DNA from: a virus
IMG/VR virus record: IMGVR_UViG_3300005613_000386
Coordinates: 1 to 25,215 of that record
Reading direction: 5' to 3' (one strand)
Length of the DNA: 25,215 nucleotides
Positions 20,584 through 25,215 of this stretch are shown here, piece after piece; position 1 is the first letter of the stretch, and each line of letters begins with the position of its first letter. Below the pieces are notes generated by a model. That model saw nothing but the letters and a program-made list of their open reading frames with translations. It was not told the origin of the DNA and ran no database searches. The translations under genes and the position numbers were made by a program.

Positions 20584-21978
20584 ATGACTGAAAACTCTAA
20601 ATGGTGGGAATTTTTTGTAAACAACCCAAAGCTGGACGGGGAAAGTGACAAGGCTTACTCCGAGAGAATATCAAAAGACCTACCTAATAGCCCGGGATAC
20701 TTGCGGAAAAAGTACCATGAATTTAGTACAACCATATCTATAGAGGCAAAGGGGGATGTGAGCTGGGAGGTAGTTAACGATAGCTATGTATGGAAAGCAA
20801 AGCACGGCATTATAAATATTCCAGTGAGCCAAATAGACAGGCTTTTTTGGGAGTACTCAGCTCATGGACTTGACCTATCACAGCTAGACATAAGGACAGA
20901 ACACAACCTAAAGCCTTGGGAGTGGAATAGCATAAAGAGCCGTCTAAGCCTTTATAAAAGCTCTAACATATTCAGCCCGCACACATGGGAAACCACACCT
21001 GCCAAAGACCGCGATGCAATGGTTACGGCAAAAATGGCTGAAAAGTTCAATAATGAGAAAAAAACTGTAAAGAGAGCTTATGACAGGGAGCTGACCCAAA
21101 GATATAAAGAGGCAGTTGAGGAAAGTAATAAGGCAAAGTTCTTTTCAGATCAGTTGCAGTCAGAGCTATTAGACATACTGCCCACCGTATCAGAGAAAAA
21201 TGTTAAGGTTAACACAACTCCAGTAAAAGGTAAGGATATAGTAGTTCTTTTGTCTGACCTTCATATAGGTGCAGAAGTAGATGGGTTAAGGCTAACAAAA
21301 GACTATAATAATGACATACTGCTAGGATACCTAAAAAGCGTTACGCACACCGTGAATACCTACGGAGCTGAAAGTGTAACTATTAATATTTTAGGGGATA
21401 TAATAGAGAGCTTTACTGGCATGAACCATGCTAATAGCTGGAAGTCGTTAGGGAAAAGAATGTACGGCTCTAAGGTAACGATAAAAGCCTATGAGATACT
21501 ATTAGAGTTTTTTTGTGAGGTTCACAACCTAAAGGAAGTTAATTTTATAGGTGGTAACCATGACCGACCGACCGCATCTAAAAACGATGAAGCTAACGGA
21601 GAGATAGCCGAACTAATAGCATACATGATCGGGCAAACGTTACCTTGCAATGTGTATTACGACCACAGTGTTATTGCTAAAGATATATATGGCATAAGGT
21701 ACATAATGGTACACGGTGATAAAGGGCATAGCGGTAAAAATAAGATACCTAACTTACTGTTTAATCACGGCGACAAGGATAAATTCAATTTAGTTGTAGC
21801 TGGGCATTTACATAGTAGGATAGTATCACTTGATAGCATAAACGCACGTAAGATAAATGTAGCTAGCTTATTTACTGGAAACCAATACAGCGATGATTTA
21901 GGGTTCACATCATGTGCAGGGTATAACATTATAGAGAATATTGGAGGGCTTCCGAAAATAATTGACTACTCTATCTAA
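20584..21978 (+). CDS. calcineurin-like metallophosphoesterase with a long N-terminal region
   Basis: The C-terminal half (from about 218) has every metallophosphoesterase motif: SDLHIG at 224-229 (Asp225, His227), LGDIIE at 270-275, GGNHDR at 323-328, VHGD with His377, and GHLH at 407-410. Enzymes of this fold hydrolyse phosphodiesters or nucleic-acid ends with two metal ions; SbcD-like nucleases and phage phosphoesterases share these motifs. The N-terminal 215 residues are not part of the standard domain. Residues 32-46 (DLPNSPGYLRKKYHEF) and 75-120 look like DNA-binding helical modules, followed by a charged Lys/Glu helix region at 150-200, perhaps coiled coil. Position among recombination and repair genes favours a nucleic-acid substrate. 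Its own promoter lies at 20432. Confidence 0.85.
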   Translation: MTENSKWWEFFVNNPKLDGESDKAYSERISKDLPNSPGYLRKKYHEFSTTISIEAKGDVSWEVVNDSYVWKAKHGIINIPVSQIDRLFWEYSAHGLDLSQLDIRTEHNLKPWEWNSIKSRLSLYKSSNIFSPHTWETTPAKDRDAMVTAKMAEKFNNEKKTVKRAYDRELTQRYKEAVEESNKAKFFSDQLQSELLDILPTVSEKNVKVNTTPVKGKDIVVLLSDLHIGAEVDGLRLTKDYNNDILLGYLKSVTHTVNTYGAESVTINILGDIIESFTGMNHANSWKSLGKRMYGSKVTIKAYEILLEFFCEVHNLKEVNFIGGNHDRPTASKNDEANGEIAELIAYMIGQTLPCNVYYDHSVIAKDIYGIRYIMVHGDKGHSGKNKIPNLLFNHGDKDKFNLVVAGHLHSRIVSLDSINARKINVASLFTGNQYSDDLGFTSCAGYNIIENIGGLPKIIDYSI

Positions 21979-22000
21979 AATAAATTTGGAAATATTAAAT

Positions 22001-22008
22001 TATATTTG
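22001..22008 (+). promoter_or_regulatory. -7 promoter box of the second kissing-loop RNA unit
   Basis: TATATTTG is an exact TAnnTTTG match, but without a TTTG at the usual 20-base distance. A weaker alternative, TACTTTAC at 22010-22017, has a TTTG 21 bases upstream (21985-21988). Either would start the transcript between about 22013 and 22022. Confidence 0.55.
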
Positions 22009-22013
22009 TTACT

Positions 22014-22100
22014 TTACGTAACGCTGTGAGGGGCGTATCTGAAAATATCGAAAGCCTAGCCCTGATAGATCCTCACATCTTGACGGGTCTAGGCTTTTTT
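22014..22100 (+). ncRNA. candidate structured leader/small RNA 2 (kissing loops)
   Basis: A short hairpin ACGC (22021-22024) / GCGT (22033-22036) carries the loop TGTGAGGG. The terminator hairpin pairs AAAGCCTAGCCC (22051-22062) with GGG, one bulged T, then CTAGGCTTT (22085-22097). At its tip AGAT/ATCT (22067-22070, 22077-22080) holds the hexaloop CCTCAC, perfectly complementary to GTGAGG (22026-22031) in the first loop. The transcript would be about 80-90 nt, ending in TTTTTT, and the next ATG lies 13 bases later. The design copies that of the unit at 17844 with different sequences. It may be an attenuator for the gene at 22114 or an independent RNA. Confidence 0.6.
22051..22100 (+). terminator. 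strong intrinsic terminator 13 bases before an ORF
   Basis: A 9-bp perfect stem (AAAGCCTAG/CTAGGCTTT), extended by three G-C pairs past a one-base bulge, is followed by TTTTTT (22095-22100). It ends the transcript from the promoter near 22001 and could also end the phosphoesterase transcript. Confidence 0.8.
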
Positions 22101-22113
22101 AAATTGACACACA

Positions 22114-22374
22114 ATGAACGCACACTACACAACTTTTGAAGGTAAAAAACAGTTTGATGTATTGAGAGAGAAAGCAAACCTGTTAGGGAGGGTTGTTAAT
22201 TTTTGGCCAAGGGATAATTATTTTGGGTATAACATCAATATACAAACGTTTATCCCTTATGAATTTTTAGAAGGTATGGTTATGTCTGCATACTACCAAG
22301 AAGCCACCTACCTACCTTATAACGAGTACCTAGACTATCTAGATAGGTGCATAAAAGACAAAGACAATGGATAA
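22114..22374 (+). CDS. hypothetical protein (86 aa) downstream of RNA unit 2
   Basis: I do not recognise this protein. It is rich in Tyr, Phe and Asn, with a basic first third (GKKQFDVLREKANLLGRVVN) and an acidic end (CIKDKDNG); no motif was seen. It starts 13 bases after the terminator T-run, so it would be expressed only on read-through or from internal initiation. The stop overlaps the next gene by 8 bases. Confidence 0.5.
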   Translation: MNAHYTTFEGKKQFDVLREKANLLGRVVNFWPRDNYFGYNINIQTFIPYEFLEGMVMSAYYQEATYLPYNEYLDYLDRCIKDKDNG

Positions 22375-22651
22375 TTCAGAAAAGCTATTTTACGTAAAGC
22401 AAAAAATACATTCTATGCCCCCAATCCCTCGGCCTATTGTTGATCAAATAGATAGGTTGATATTGATGGCATCAGCACATATAGTTATGGCAGGTGATGA
22501 AAATCAGCTTAGTCTAGCTTTAGAGGCCTCTAAAAAGTATGCTTCAGACATAGCAAGTTTAGTAGGTCACATTGAAACCGATAGCGCATCCTTAGCGCGG
22601 GCGACAATGATGGAAGCTATAGATATGCGAATAAAAGAACCTTATGTTTAA
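22367..22651 (+). CDS. hypothetical helical protein (94 aa)
   Basis: I do not recognise this protein. After a Pro-rich stretch (MPPIPRPIVDQ) it is almost entirely helical (IDRLILMASAHIVMAGDENQ, then LALEASKKYASDIASLVGHI), with a mild amphipathic pattern that could be a small bundle or coiled coil. It overlaps both neighbours by 8 bases, in one operon with the HNH gene. Confidence 0.5.
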   Translation: MDNSEKLFYVKQKIHSMPPIPRPIVDQIDRLILMASAHIVMAGDENQLSLALEASKKYASDIASLVGHIETDSASLARATMMEAIDMRIKEPYV

Positions 22652-22958
22652 CCCACAACCAAAGCGCGTAAAGAAGCCTAAGGCAAAAGCTAAGGCAATA
22701 CGCCCGCGCTCAAAGAAACGCGCTAAGGAGTACGTAGAGTACAATAAGATAAAGAATGACTGGTTACATGACAACCACAAGTGTGAATTATGCGGTTTTA
22801 TGGCATACGAGGTTCATCACAAAGCAGGCAAGATAGGTAAGCTACTTTGTGACACACGTTATTTTTTGGCGGTATGTAGAGAGTGCCATACACACATTGA
22901 ATTAAACCCTGAGTGGGCTAAAAAGAATGGCTACTCGGATAAAAGACTGAACAAATGA
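22644..22958 (+). CDS. HNH endonuclease
   Basis: The 104 residues start with a very basic tract (KRVKKPKAKAKAIRPRSKKR) and then contain an HNH-type core with zinc: CELC at 47-50, VHH at 57-59, and CRECHTHI at 78-85, with NP after it. The spacing C-x2-C ... HH ... C-x2-C-H is the usual metal-binding frame of HNH nucleases with four Cys. Small HNH genes in this place often act in packaging or recombination (for example NinG-like or packaging-linked HNH). It is followed by a 7-residue ORF that bridges it to the VRR-NUC gene. Confidence 0.85.
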   Translation: MFNPQPKRVKKPKAKAKAIRPRSKKRAKEYVEYNKIKNDWLHDNHKCELCGFMAYEVHHKAGKIGKLLCDTRYFLAVCRECHTHIELNPEWAKKNGYSDKRLNK

Positions 22959-22978
22959 AACGCAACAAACGGAAATGA
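22955..22978 (+). CDS. 7-residue bridging micro-ORF
   Basis: ATG 22955 overlaps the HNH stop in ATGA and encodes MKRNKRK; its own TGA (22976-22978) again overlaps the next start ATG at 22975. It forms a bridge of ATGA overlaps that could carry ribosomes between two nuclease genes. It may not make a stable peptide. Confidence 0.3.
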   Translation: MKRNKRK

Positions 22979-23265
22979 CCAAACGAGCTAAAAGGGTAGA
23001 CGATAACCAAAAGCAGATTACATCCCAGCTACGTAAGCTAGGTTACAGCGTATGTATATTGAGCGATGTCGGTAAAGGAGTTCCCGATTTGTTAGTAGGT
23101 AAAGGTGGCACAAATTGGCTAATAGAGCTAAAAGACGGTAGCAAGCCACCTAGCAGGCAAGCCTTAACGGAACACGAGCAGAAGTTTCACGATAGTTGGC
23201 GCGGTCAAGTAAATACATGCAACTCACTAGAACAGATTTTATTAACCATTAAATCAGGGGTGTAA
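22975..23265 (+). CDS. VRR-NUC family nuclease
   Basis: The 96 residues match the VRR-NUC nuclease family of the PD-(D/E)xK superfamily. ITSQLRKLGYSV is at about 15-26; then GKGVPDLLVG has Asp38, followed by WLIELKDGS with Glu51 and Lys53, the catalytic PD...ExK; SRQALTEHEQKFHDSW follows. Related enzymes cut branched DNA such as Holliday junctions, so it may resolve recombination or replication intermediates for packaging. The small size is normal for phage members. The stop codon lies in the loop of a terminator hairpin. Confidence 0.88.
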   Translation: MTKRAKRVDDNQKQITSQLRKLGYSVCILSDVGKGVPDLLVGKGGTNWLIELKDGSKPPSRQALTEHEQKFHDSWRGQVNTCNSLEQILLTIKSGV

Positions 23266-23280
23266 AAGCCCTGATTTATT
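23251..23280 (+). terminator. terminator overlapping the end of the VRR-NUC gene
   Basis: AAATCAGGG (23251-23259) and CCCTGATTT (23269-23277) form a perfect 9-bp hairpin, followed by ATTTG. The VRR-NUC stop codon (23263-23265) lies in its loop. It closes the nuclease operon. Confidence 0.75.
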
Positions 23281-23310
23281 TGCGCGTTTGGAATAGTTTT
23301 GTTAACTTAG
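23279..23310 (+). promoter_or_regulatory. promoter of the tRNA genes
   Basis: TTTG (23279-23282) and TAACTTAG (23303-23310) are exactly 20 bases apart, matching the phage promoter motif. The start site would fall about 5-10 bases before the first tRNA at 23321. Confidence 0.7.
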
Positions 23311-23320
23311 TAATCTAATT

Positions 23321-23454
23321 GGACAGGTGGCGAAATTGGTAGACGCATACAGGTTGAAACTTTAATCGGGTCGTAGGCTTTTGCCTTTGCCTTCCCGAAG
23401 AGCCTGCAAAGGTGGGTCTTTAGTTTCTTGCAGGTTCGAGTCCTGCCCTGTCCA
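23321..23454 (+). tRNA. anomalous type II tRNA (Leu-like body, oversized variable region)
   Basis: The acceptor (GGACAGG/CCTGTCC, 7 bp), D arm (GCG/CGC, loop AAATTGGTAGA, as in tRNA-Leu) and T arm (GCAGG/CCTGC, loop TTCGAGT) are perfect, ending in A at 23454. Between 23348 and 23429, however, lie 82 bases instead of the 30-40 usual for a tRNA-Leu. The best anticodon arm is TACAG/CTTTA around GTTGAAA, with one C-T mismatch, giving anticodon TGA; this conflicts with a Leu body. The rest (about 65 bases) holds a TCGGG/CCCGA stem with AGGC-TTTT-GCCT inside. It may be an extreme variable arm or contain an unremoved insertion. The identity is therefore open. It is the first gene after the promoter at 23279. 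Confidence 0.55.
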
Positions 23455-23456
23455 CG

Positions 23457-23504
23457 CAATCCGTTGATACAGTTATGCATAACCAGTATCTAAACGTTGG
23501 ATTG
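23457..23504 (+). repeat. long inverted-repeat hairpin between the two tRNA genes
   Basis: CAATCC (23457-23462) pairs with GGATTG (23499-23504), GTT with AAC (23463-23465, 23493-23495), and GATAC with GTATC (23466-23470, 23486-23490), around the palindrome GTTATGCATAAC (23472-23483). It may be a processing signal that separates the two tRNAs. Confidence 0.55.
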
Positions 23505-23556
23505 AAATGAGACCAACATCAAACCCTGTGCTGGGTGACAGCTGGAAAGACAGCTT

Positions 23557-23630
23557 GGAAGTGTAGCTCAGATGGATAGAGCGGCGTAGTGTTAATACCG
23601 CAGACGGGGGTTCGAAGCCCCCCACTTCCA
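23557..23630 (+). tRNA. tRNA-Asn (GTT)
   Basis: A 74-base cloverleaf: acceptor GGAAGTG/CACTTCC (7 bp), D arm GCTC/GAGC with loop AGATGGATA, T arm GGGGG/CCCCC with loop TTCGAAG, and discriminator A. The anticodon loop GTGTTAA carries GTT (23591-23593). Its stem is GCGTA/TACCGC, which pairs only with one bulged C, an unusual defect. It lies in one transcript with the anomalous tRNA. It may supplement host Asn decoding. Confidence 0.85.
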
Positions 23631-23666
23631 CAAAATTTTTAAAAACCATTAACACAACACACAATC

Positions 23667-24095
23667 ATGACAAAAAAAGAAGCATTTGAGAAGTACCTGC
23701 ATTTGTATTTAGGAAGTAAGGCGAAAGTTAAGTCCTTTATTGATACATGTACATTAACTGGAGTTAGTTACAATTCAAACAACACTGTTAGTATTTCCCA
23801 ACCTAAAAGTTTTCACGTTGTTAAAATTGATAACCTAACCCTCTACCTACGCCCACTAAGCAGCATGACCGATGCGGAAGCGTTGGAGTGTGCAATAATA
23901 TCAGAGAAAAAGGCAGACGAAGCTAAGTATAGGGATTTTGATAATAGCATAGTGTATCGATCTACAGAGGATAATGGGTATTGGACATTATTTTTAGGAC
24001 CTAAACTAACACCAAAACAATTCACATGGTTCCTAGAGAACGGCTTTGACCTATTCGGACTAATTGAACAAGGACACGCAAAAACACTAGCATGA
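23667..24095 (+). CDS. hypothetical phage protein (142 aa)
   Basis: I do not know a function. The C-terminal region LTPKQFTWFLENGFDLFGLI, followed by EQGHAKTLA, and the central LTLYLRPLSSMTDAEALECA segment recall proteins that I have seen only as 'hypothetical' in Bacteroidota phages. It is soluble and mixed alpha/beta, with no catalytic motif. It starts after an A/T-rich leader following the tRNA-Asn and overlaps a 26-residue membrane ORF by ATGA. Confidence 0.65.
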   Translation: MTKKEAFEKYLHLYLGSKAKVKSFIDTCTLTGVSYNSNNTVSISQPKSFHVVKIDNLTLYLRPLSSMTDAEALECAIISEKKADEAKYRDFDNSIVYRSTEDNGYWTLFLGPKLTPKQFTWFLENGFDLFGLIEQGHAKTLA

Positions 24096-24172
24096 TACTA
24101 GCAATAATTTACATAGGCATACCACTAGCAGCAACAGAGCTGTTTATGTGGTGGTTAAAAAAACGGAAATGA
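24092..24172 (+). CDS. 26-residue single-TM peptide
   Basis: A short ORF starts in the ATGA at the previous stop and encodes MILAIIYIGIPLAATELFMWW followed by a basic LKKRK. One transmembrane segment with a positively charged tail is evident. Its stop overlaps the next start (ATGA at 24169). Double coupling supports translation; the role is unknown. Confidence 0.42.
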   Translation: MILAIIYIGIPLAATELFMWWLKKRK

Positions 24173-24339
24173 CAGTCTACTATTTAAGATACACTGATAC
24201 AGTTATGTACTACGGAAAAGGCGATGTAATGGTAAGTAAGGCAAAGGCGTTAAGGTTTAAAACAAAAGAACAAGCGGAGCAAGCTGCCCTATTATCAAAG
24301 CTAGCAACAGAGATAGTATCTAGGGAGGTGAAGCTATGA
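24169..24339 (+). CDS. small hypothetical protein (56 aa)
   Basis: I do not recognise this protein. It has a strand-rich start (TVYYLRYTDTVMYYGKGD) and a helical Lys/Ala/Glu-rich end (KTKEQAEQAALLSKLATEIV). I take ATG 24169, in ATGA overlap with the previous stop; a GTG at 24148 would extend it by seven codons inside the membrane ORF. Its stop overlaps the glycosyltransferase start. Confidence 0.5.
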   Translation: MTVYYLRYTDTVMYYGKGDVMVSKAKALRFKTKEQAEQAALLSKLATEIVSREVKL

Positions 24340-24962
24340 AAATATGTGCAATAATACCCGATAGAGGCGATAGACCTCAGTTGCTTGAGAAATGTATGCA
24401 CTACTTGGATAGGCAAACATTAAGGGCTGACTGCATATGGATTGTAGATCACGAACCTAAAGATAATACATATGACCTTACTAAGCGCATAGGGTCAGGT
24501 TATAACCTATGGAAAGACCAGTACGATGTCTTCGCTATAATAGAGAATGACGACTGGTACGCACCTGAATACATAGAAGCCTACTCTAAAGAATGGGACA
24601 AAGCAGGTAGACCTGACCTATTTGGAAGTGACCACACTTACTACTACCACGTTAAGAAAAACAAGCACAGGGTAATGGCACACCCGAACAGATCGAGCTT
24701 ATTCACCACATGGATAAAGGGCGGGCTTGACATTGACTGGCCGAAAGACGACGACCTACAACTAGACATGAAGCTATGGAGCAACCCAAAGCTATCTAAG
24801 GCAACAACTAAACTAACACTAGCTGTAGGCATTAAACACGGTATCGGTCTTTGCGGTGGAATAGGGCATACGACAATGCAGTACGACAAGGACGGAGCAC
24901 CACCGCCGTTGTATTTGTCAAAAGATATGTATTTTTATGACCAGCTAAGCAAAACACTATGA
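24336..24962 (+). CDS. glycosyltransferase family 2-like protein
   Basis: The 208 residues begin KICAIIPDRGDRPQLLEKC, the nucleotide-sugar-binding start of family 2 enzymes, and continue YLDRQTLRADCIWIVDHEP. At 66-80, FAIIENDDWYAPEYI contains the acidic NDDW that replaces the DxD metal motif, typical of small phage and bacterial family 2 members. The second half, with SDHTYYYHVKKN and PNRSSLFTTW, is less conserved. The protein would transfer a sugar to an unknown acceptor; DNA, capsid and host glycan are all possible. It lies just before the terminase gene, far from the glycosyltransferase pair at the window's left edge, although a circular map might bring them closer. Confidence 0.8.
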   Translation: MKICAIIPDRGDRPQLLEKCMHYLDRQTLRADCIWIVDHEPKDNTYDLTKRIGSGYNLWKDQYDVFAIIENDDWYAPEYIEAYSKEWDKAGRPDLFGSDHTYYYHVKKNKHRVMAHPNRSSLFTTWIKGGLDIDWPKDDDLQLDMKLWSNPKLSKATTKLTLAVGIKHGIGLCGGIGHTTMQYDKDGAPPPLYLSKDMYFYDQLSKTL

Positions 24963-25126
24963 AAGATATGTTAAGGGAAAAACTGGAGTGGTACATAGAT
25001 GCGCACATCGTTATATTTTATTTGCATTTGCAATTAGCAAGGGCGTTAATTGAGTTCGGTGTAACATCAACAAGGCTGTCATTAAAGTTATGTGGTGTAA
25101 TAATAAGAGGTTATGAACGAAGGTAG
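24959..25126 (+). CDS. small hydrophobic or amphipathic protein (55 aa)
   Basis: This short ORF starts in the ATGA of the glycosyltransferase stop. After a charged start (MKDMLREKLEWYIDAH) it is hydrophobic (IVIFYLHLQLARALIEFG), then basic (IIRGYERR). It may be an amphipathic helix or a membrane-associated peptide. It overlaps the terminase start by 14 bases. No known family. Confidence 0.5.
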   Translation: MKDMLREKLEWYIDAHIVIFYLHLQLARALIEFGVTSTRLSLKLCGVIIRGYERR

Positions 25127-25215
25127 ACCAAAGATAGGACTTGAAGTATTACCCGAAGGGTGGGAGATACAAGTAATAGAGCTATACTCAGAAGGCGGTA
25201 GCGATGTCGAGGTAA
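25113..25215 (+). CDS. terminase small subunit-like protein (5' part; cut by the window end)
   Basis: Only the first 34 residues are present: NEGRPKIGLEVLPEGWEIQV followed by IELYSEGGSDVEV. The GRPKxxLE start and the ELYSEGGSDVEV helix-turn-helix-like segment match the DNA-binding N-terminus of small terminases that recognise the packaging site. If correct, the large terminase follows outside the window. The ATG lies within the 3' end of the preceding ORF. Confidence 0.6.
   Translation, partial: MNEGRPKIGLEVLPEGWEIQVIELYSEGGSDVEV

Noticed and set aside
23321-23454. Group I intron in the tRNA-Leu anticodon loop
   Set aside because: Only about 45 extra bases are present; group I introns are several times longer and have conserved core pairings that are not seen here.
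23473-23664. Minus-strand ORF of 63 codons across the second tRNA
   Set aside because: It is antisense to tRNA-Asn and contains the GGFEPP sequence that arises whenever a tRNA T arm is read backwards, a familiar annotation artefact.
1-25215. Integrase, attachment site, CRISPR array, retroelement, insertion sequence
   Set aside because: No corresponding gene or repeat pattern was seen. The tRNA pair could in principle be an attachment site but there is no integrase or repeated tRNA end.

Overview
The window looks like a stretch of a tailed double-stranded DNA bacteriophage that infects a member of the Bacteroidota, probably a flavobacterium-like host. The host guess rests on several signs: promoters that fit the Bacteroidota pattern (TTG/TTTG, about 20 nt, then TAnnTTTG or a TAnnTTAG variant); few Shine-Dalgarno sequences, with A-rich tracts before starts instead; a signal peptide ending SYG|Q; and families common in this phylum and its phages (DUF3127-type OB-fold protein, DUF6712-like connector). 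Genes are packed tightly, and many are joined by ATGA or TAATG overlaps. All but two genes lie on the plus strand. No integrase, lysogeny repressor, reverse transcriptase, transposase or CRISPR array was seen.

Layout. 1-2163: end of an unknown gene, a small basic protein, two glycosyltransferase-like genes, then a convergent minus-strand pair (a Cys-rich small protein and a DUF115-like Rossmann protein). 2164-2225: divergent promoter region with an inverted repeat. 2226-7346: head module, comprising a ClpP-like maturation protease joined to a scaffold-like tail, major capsid protein, an unassigned structural protein, a protein ending in an E3-binding-like domain, portal and head-tail connector. 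7346-11162: fibre and adhesin-like proteins (one with a signal peptide, one LamG-like) and a membrane protein, but no tape-measure gene. 11211-12609: lysis genes (holin candidate, M15-type endolysin, unimolecular-spanin candidate) interleaved with a promoter and a DUF3310 gene, ended by a terminator at 12668-12698.

12763-17818: early or accessory region of small unknown genes, including three paralogues sharing an MKPxGW motif, a hexapeptide-repeat protein, a MORN-like protein and an ERF single-strand annealing recombinase. 17967-23265: replication and nucleic-acid module, comprising a DUF1376-like replisome organiser, DnaB-type helicase, DUF3127 SSB-like protein, calcineurin-like phosphoesterase, HNH nuclease and VRR-NUC nuclease. 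23266-23666: terminator, promoter and two tRNA genes, one very unusual. 23667-25215: small genes, another glycosyltransferase, and the start of a probable small terminase that runs off the end.

The most striking unexplained signal is a pair of short promoter-to-terminator units, at about 17807-17954 and 22001-22100. Each sits 12-13 nt before an ORF. In each, an upstream hairpin loop is complementary to the hexaloop at the tip of the terminator hairpin, although the two units differ in sequence. They may be phage attenuators or small RNAs that act through kissing loops. All functional calls come from reading motifs by eye; no database search was run.
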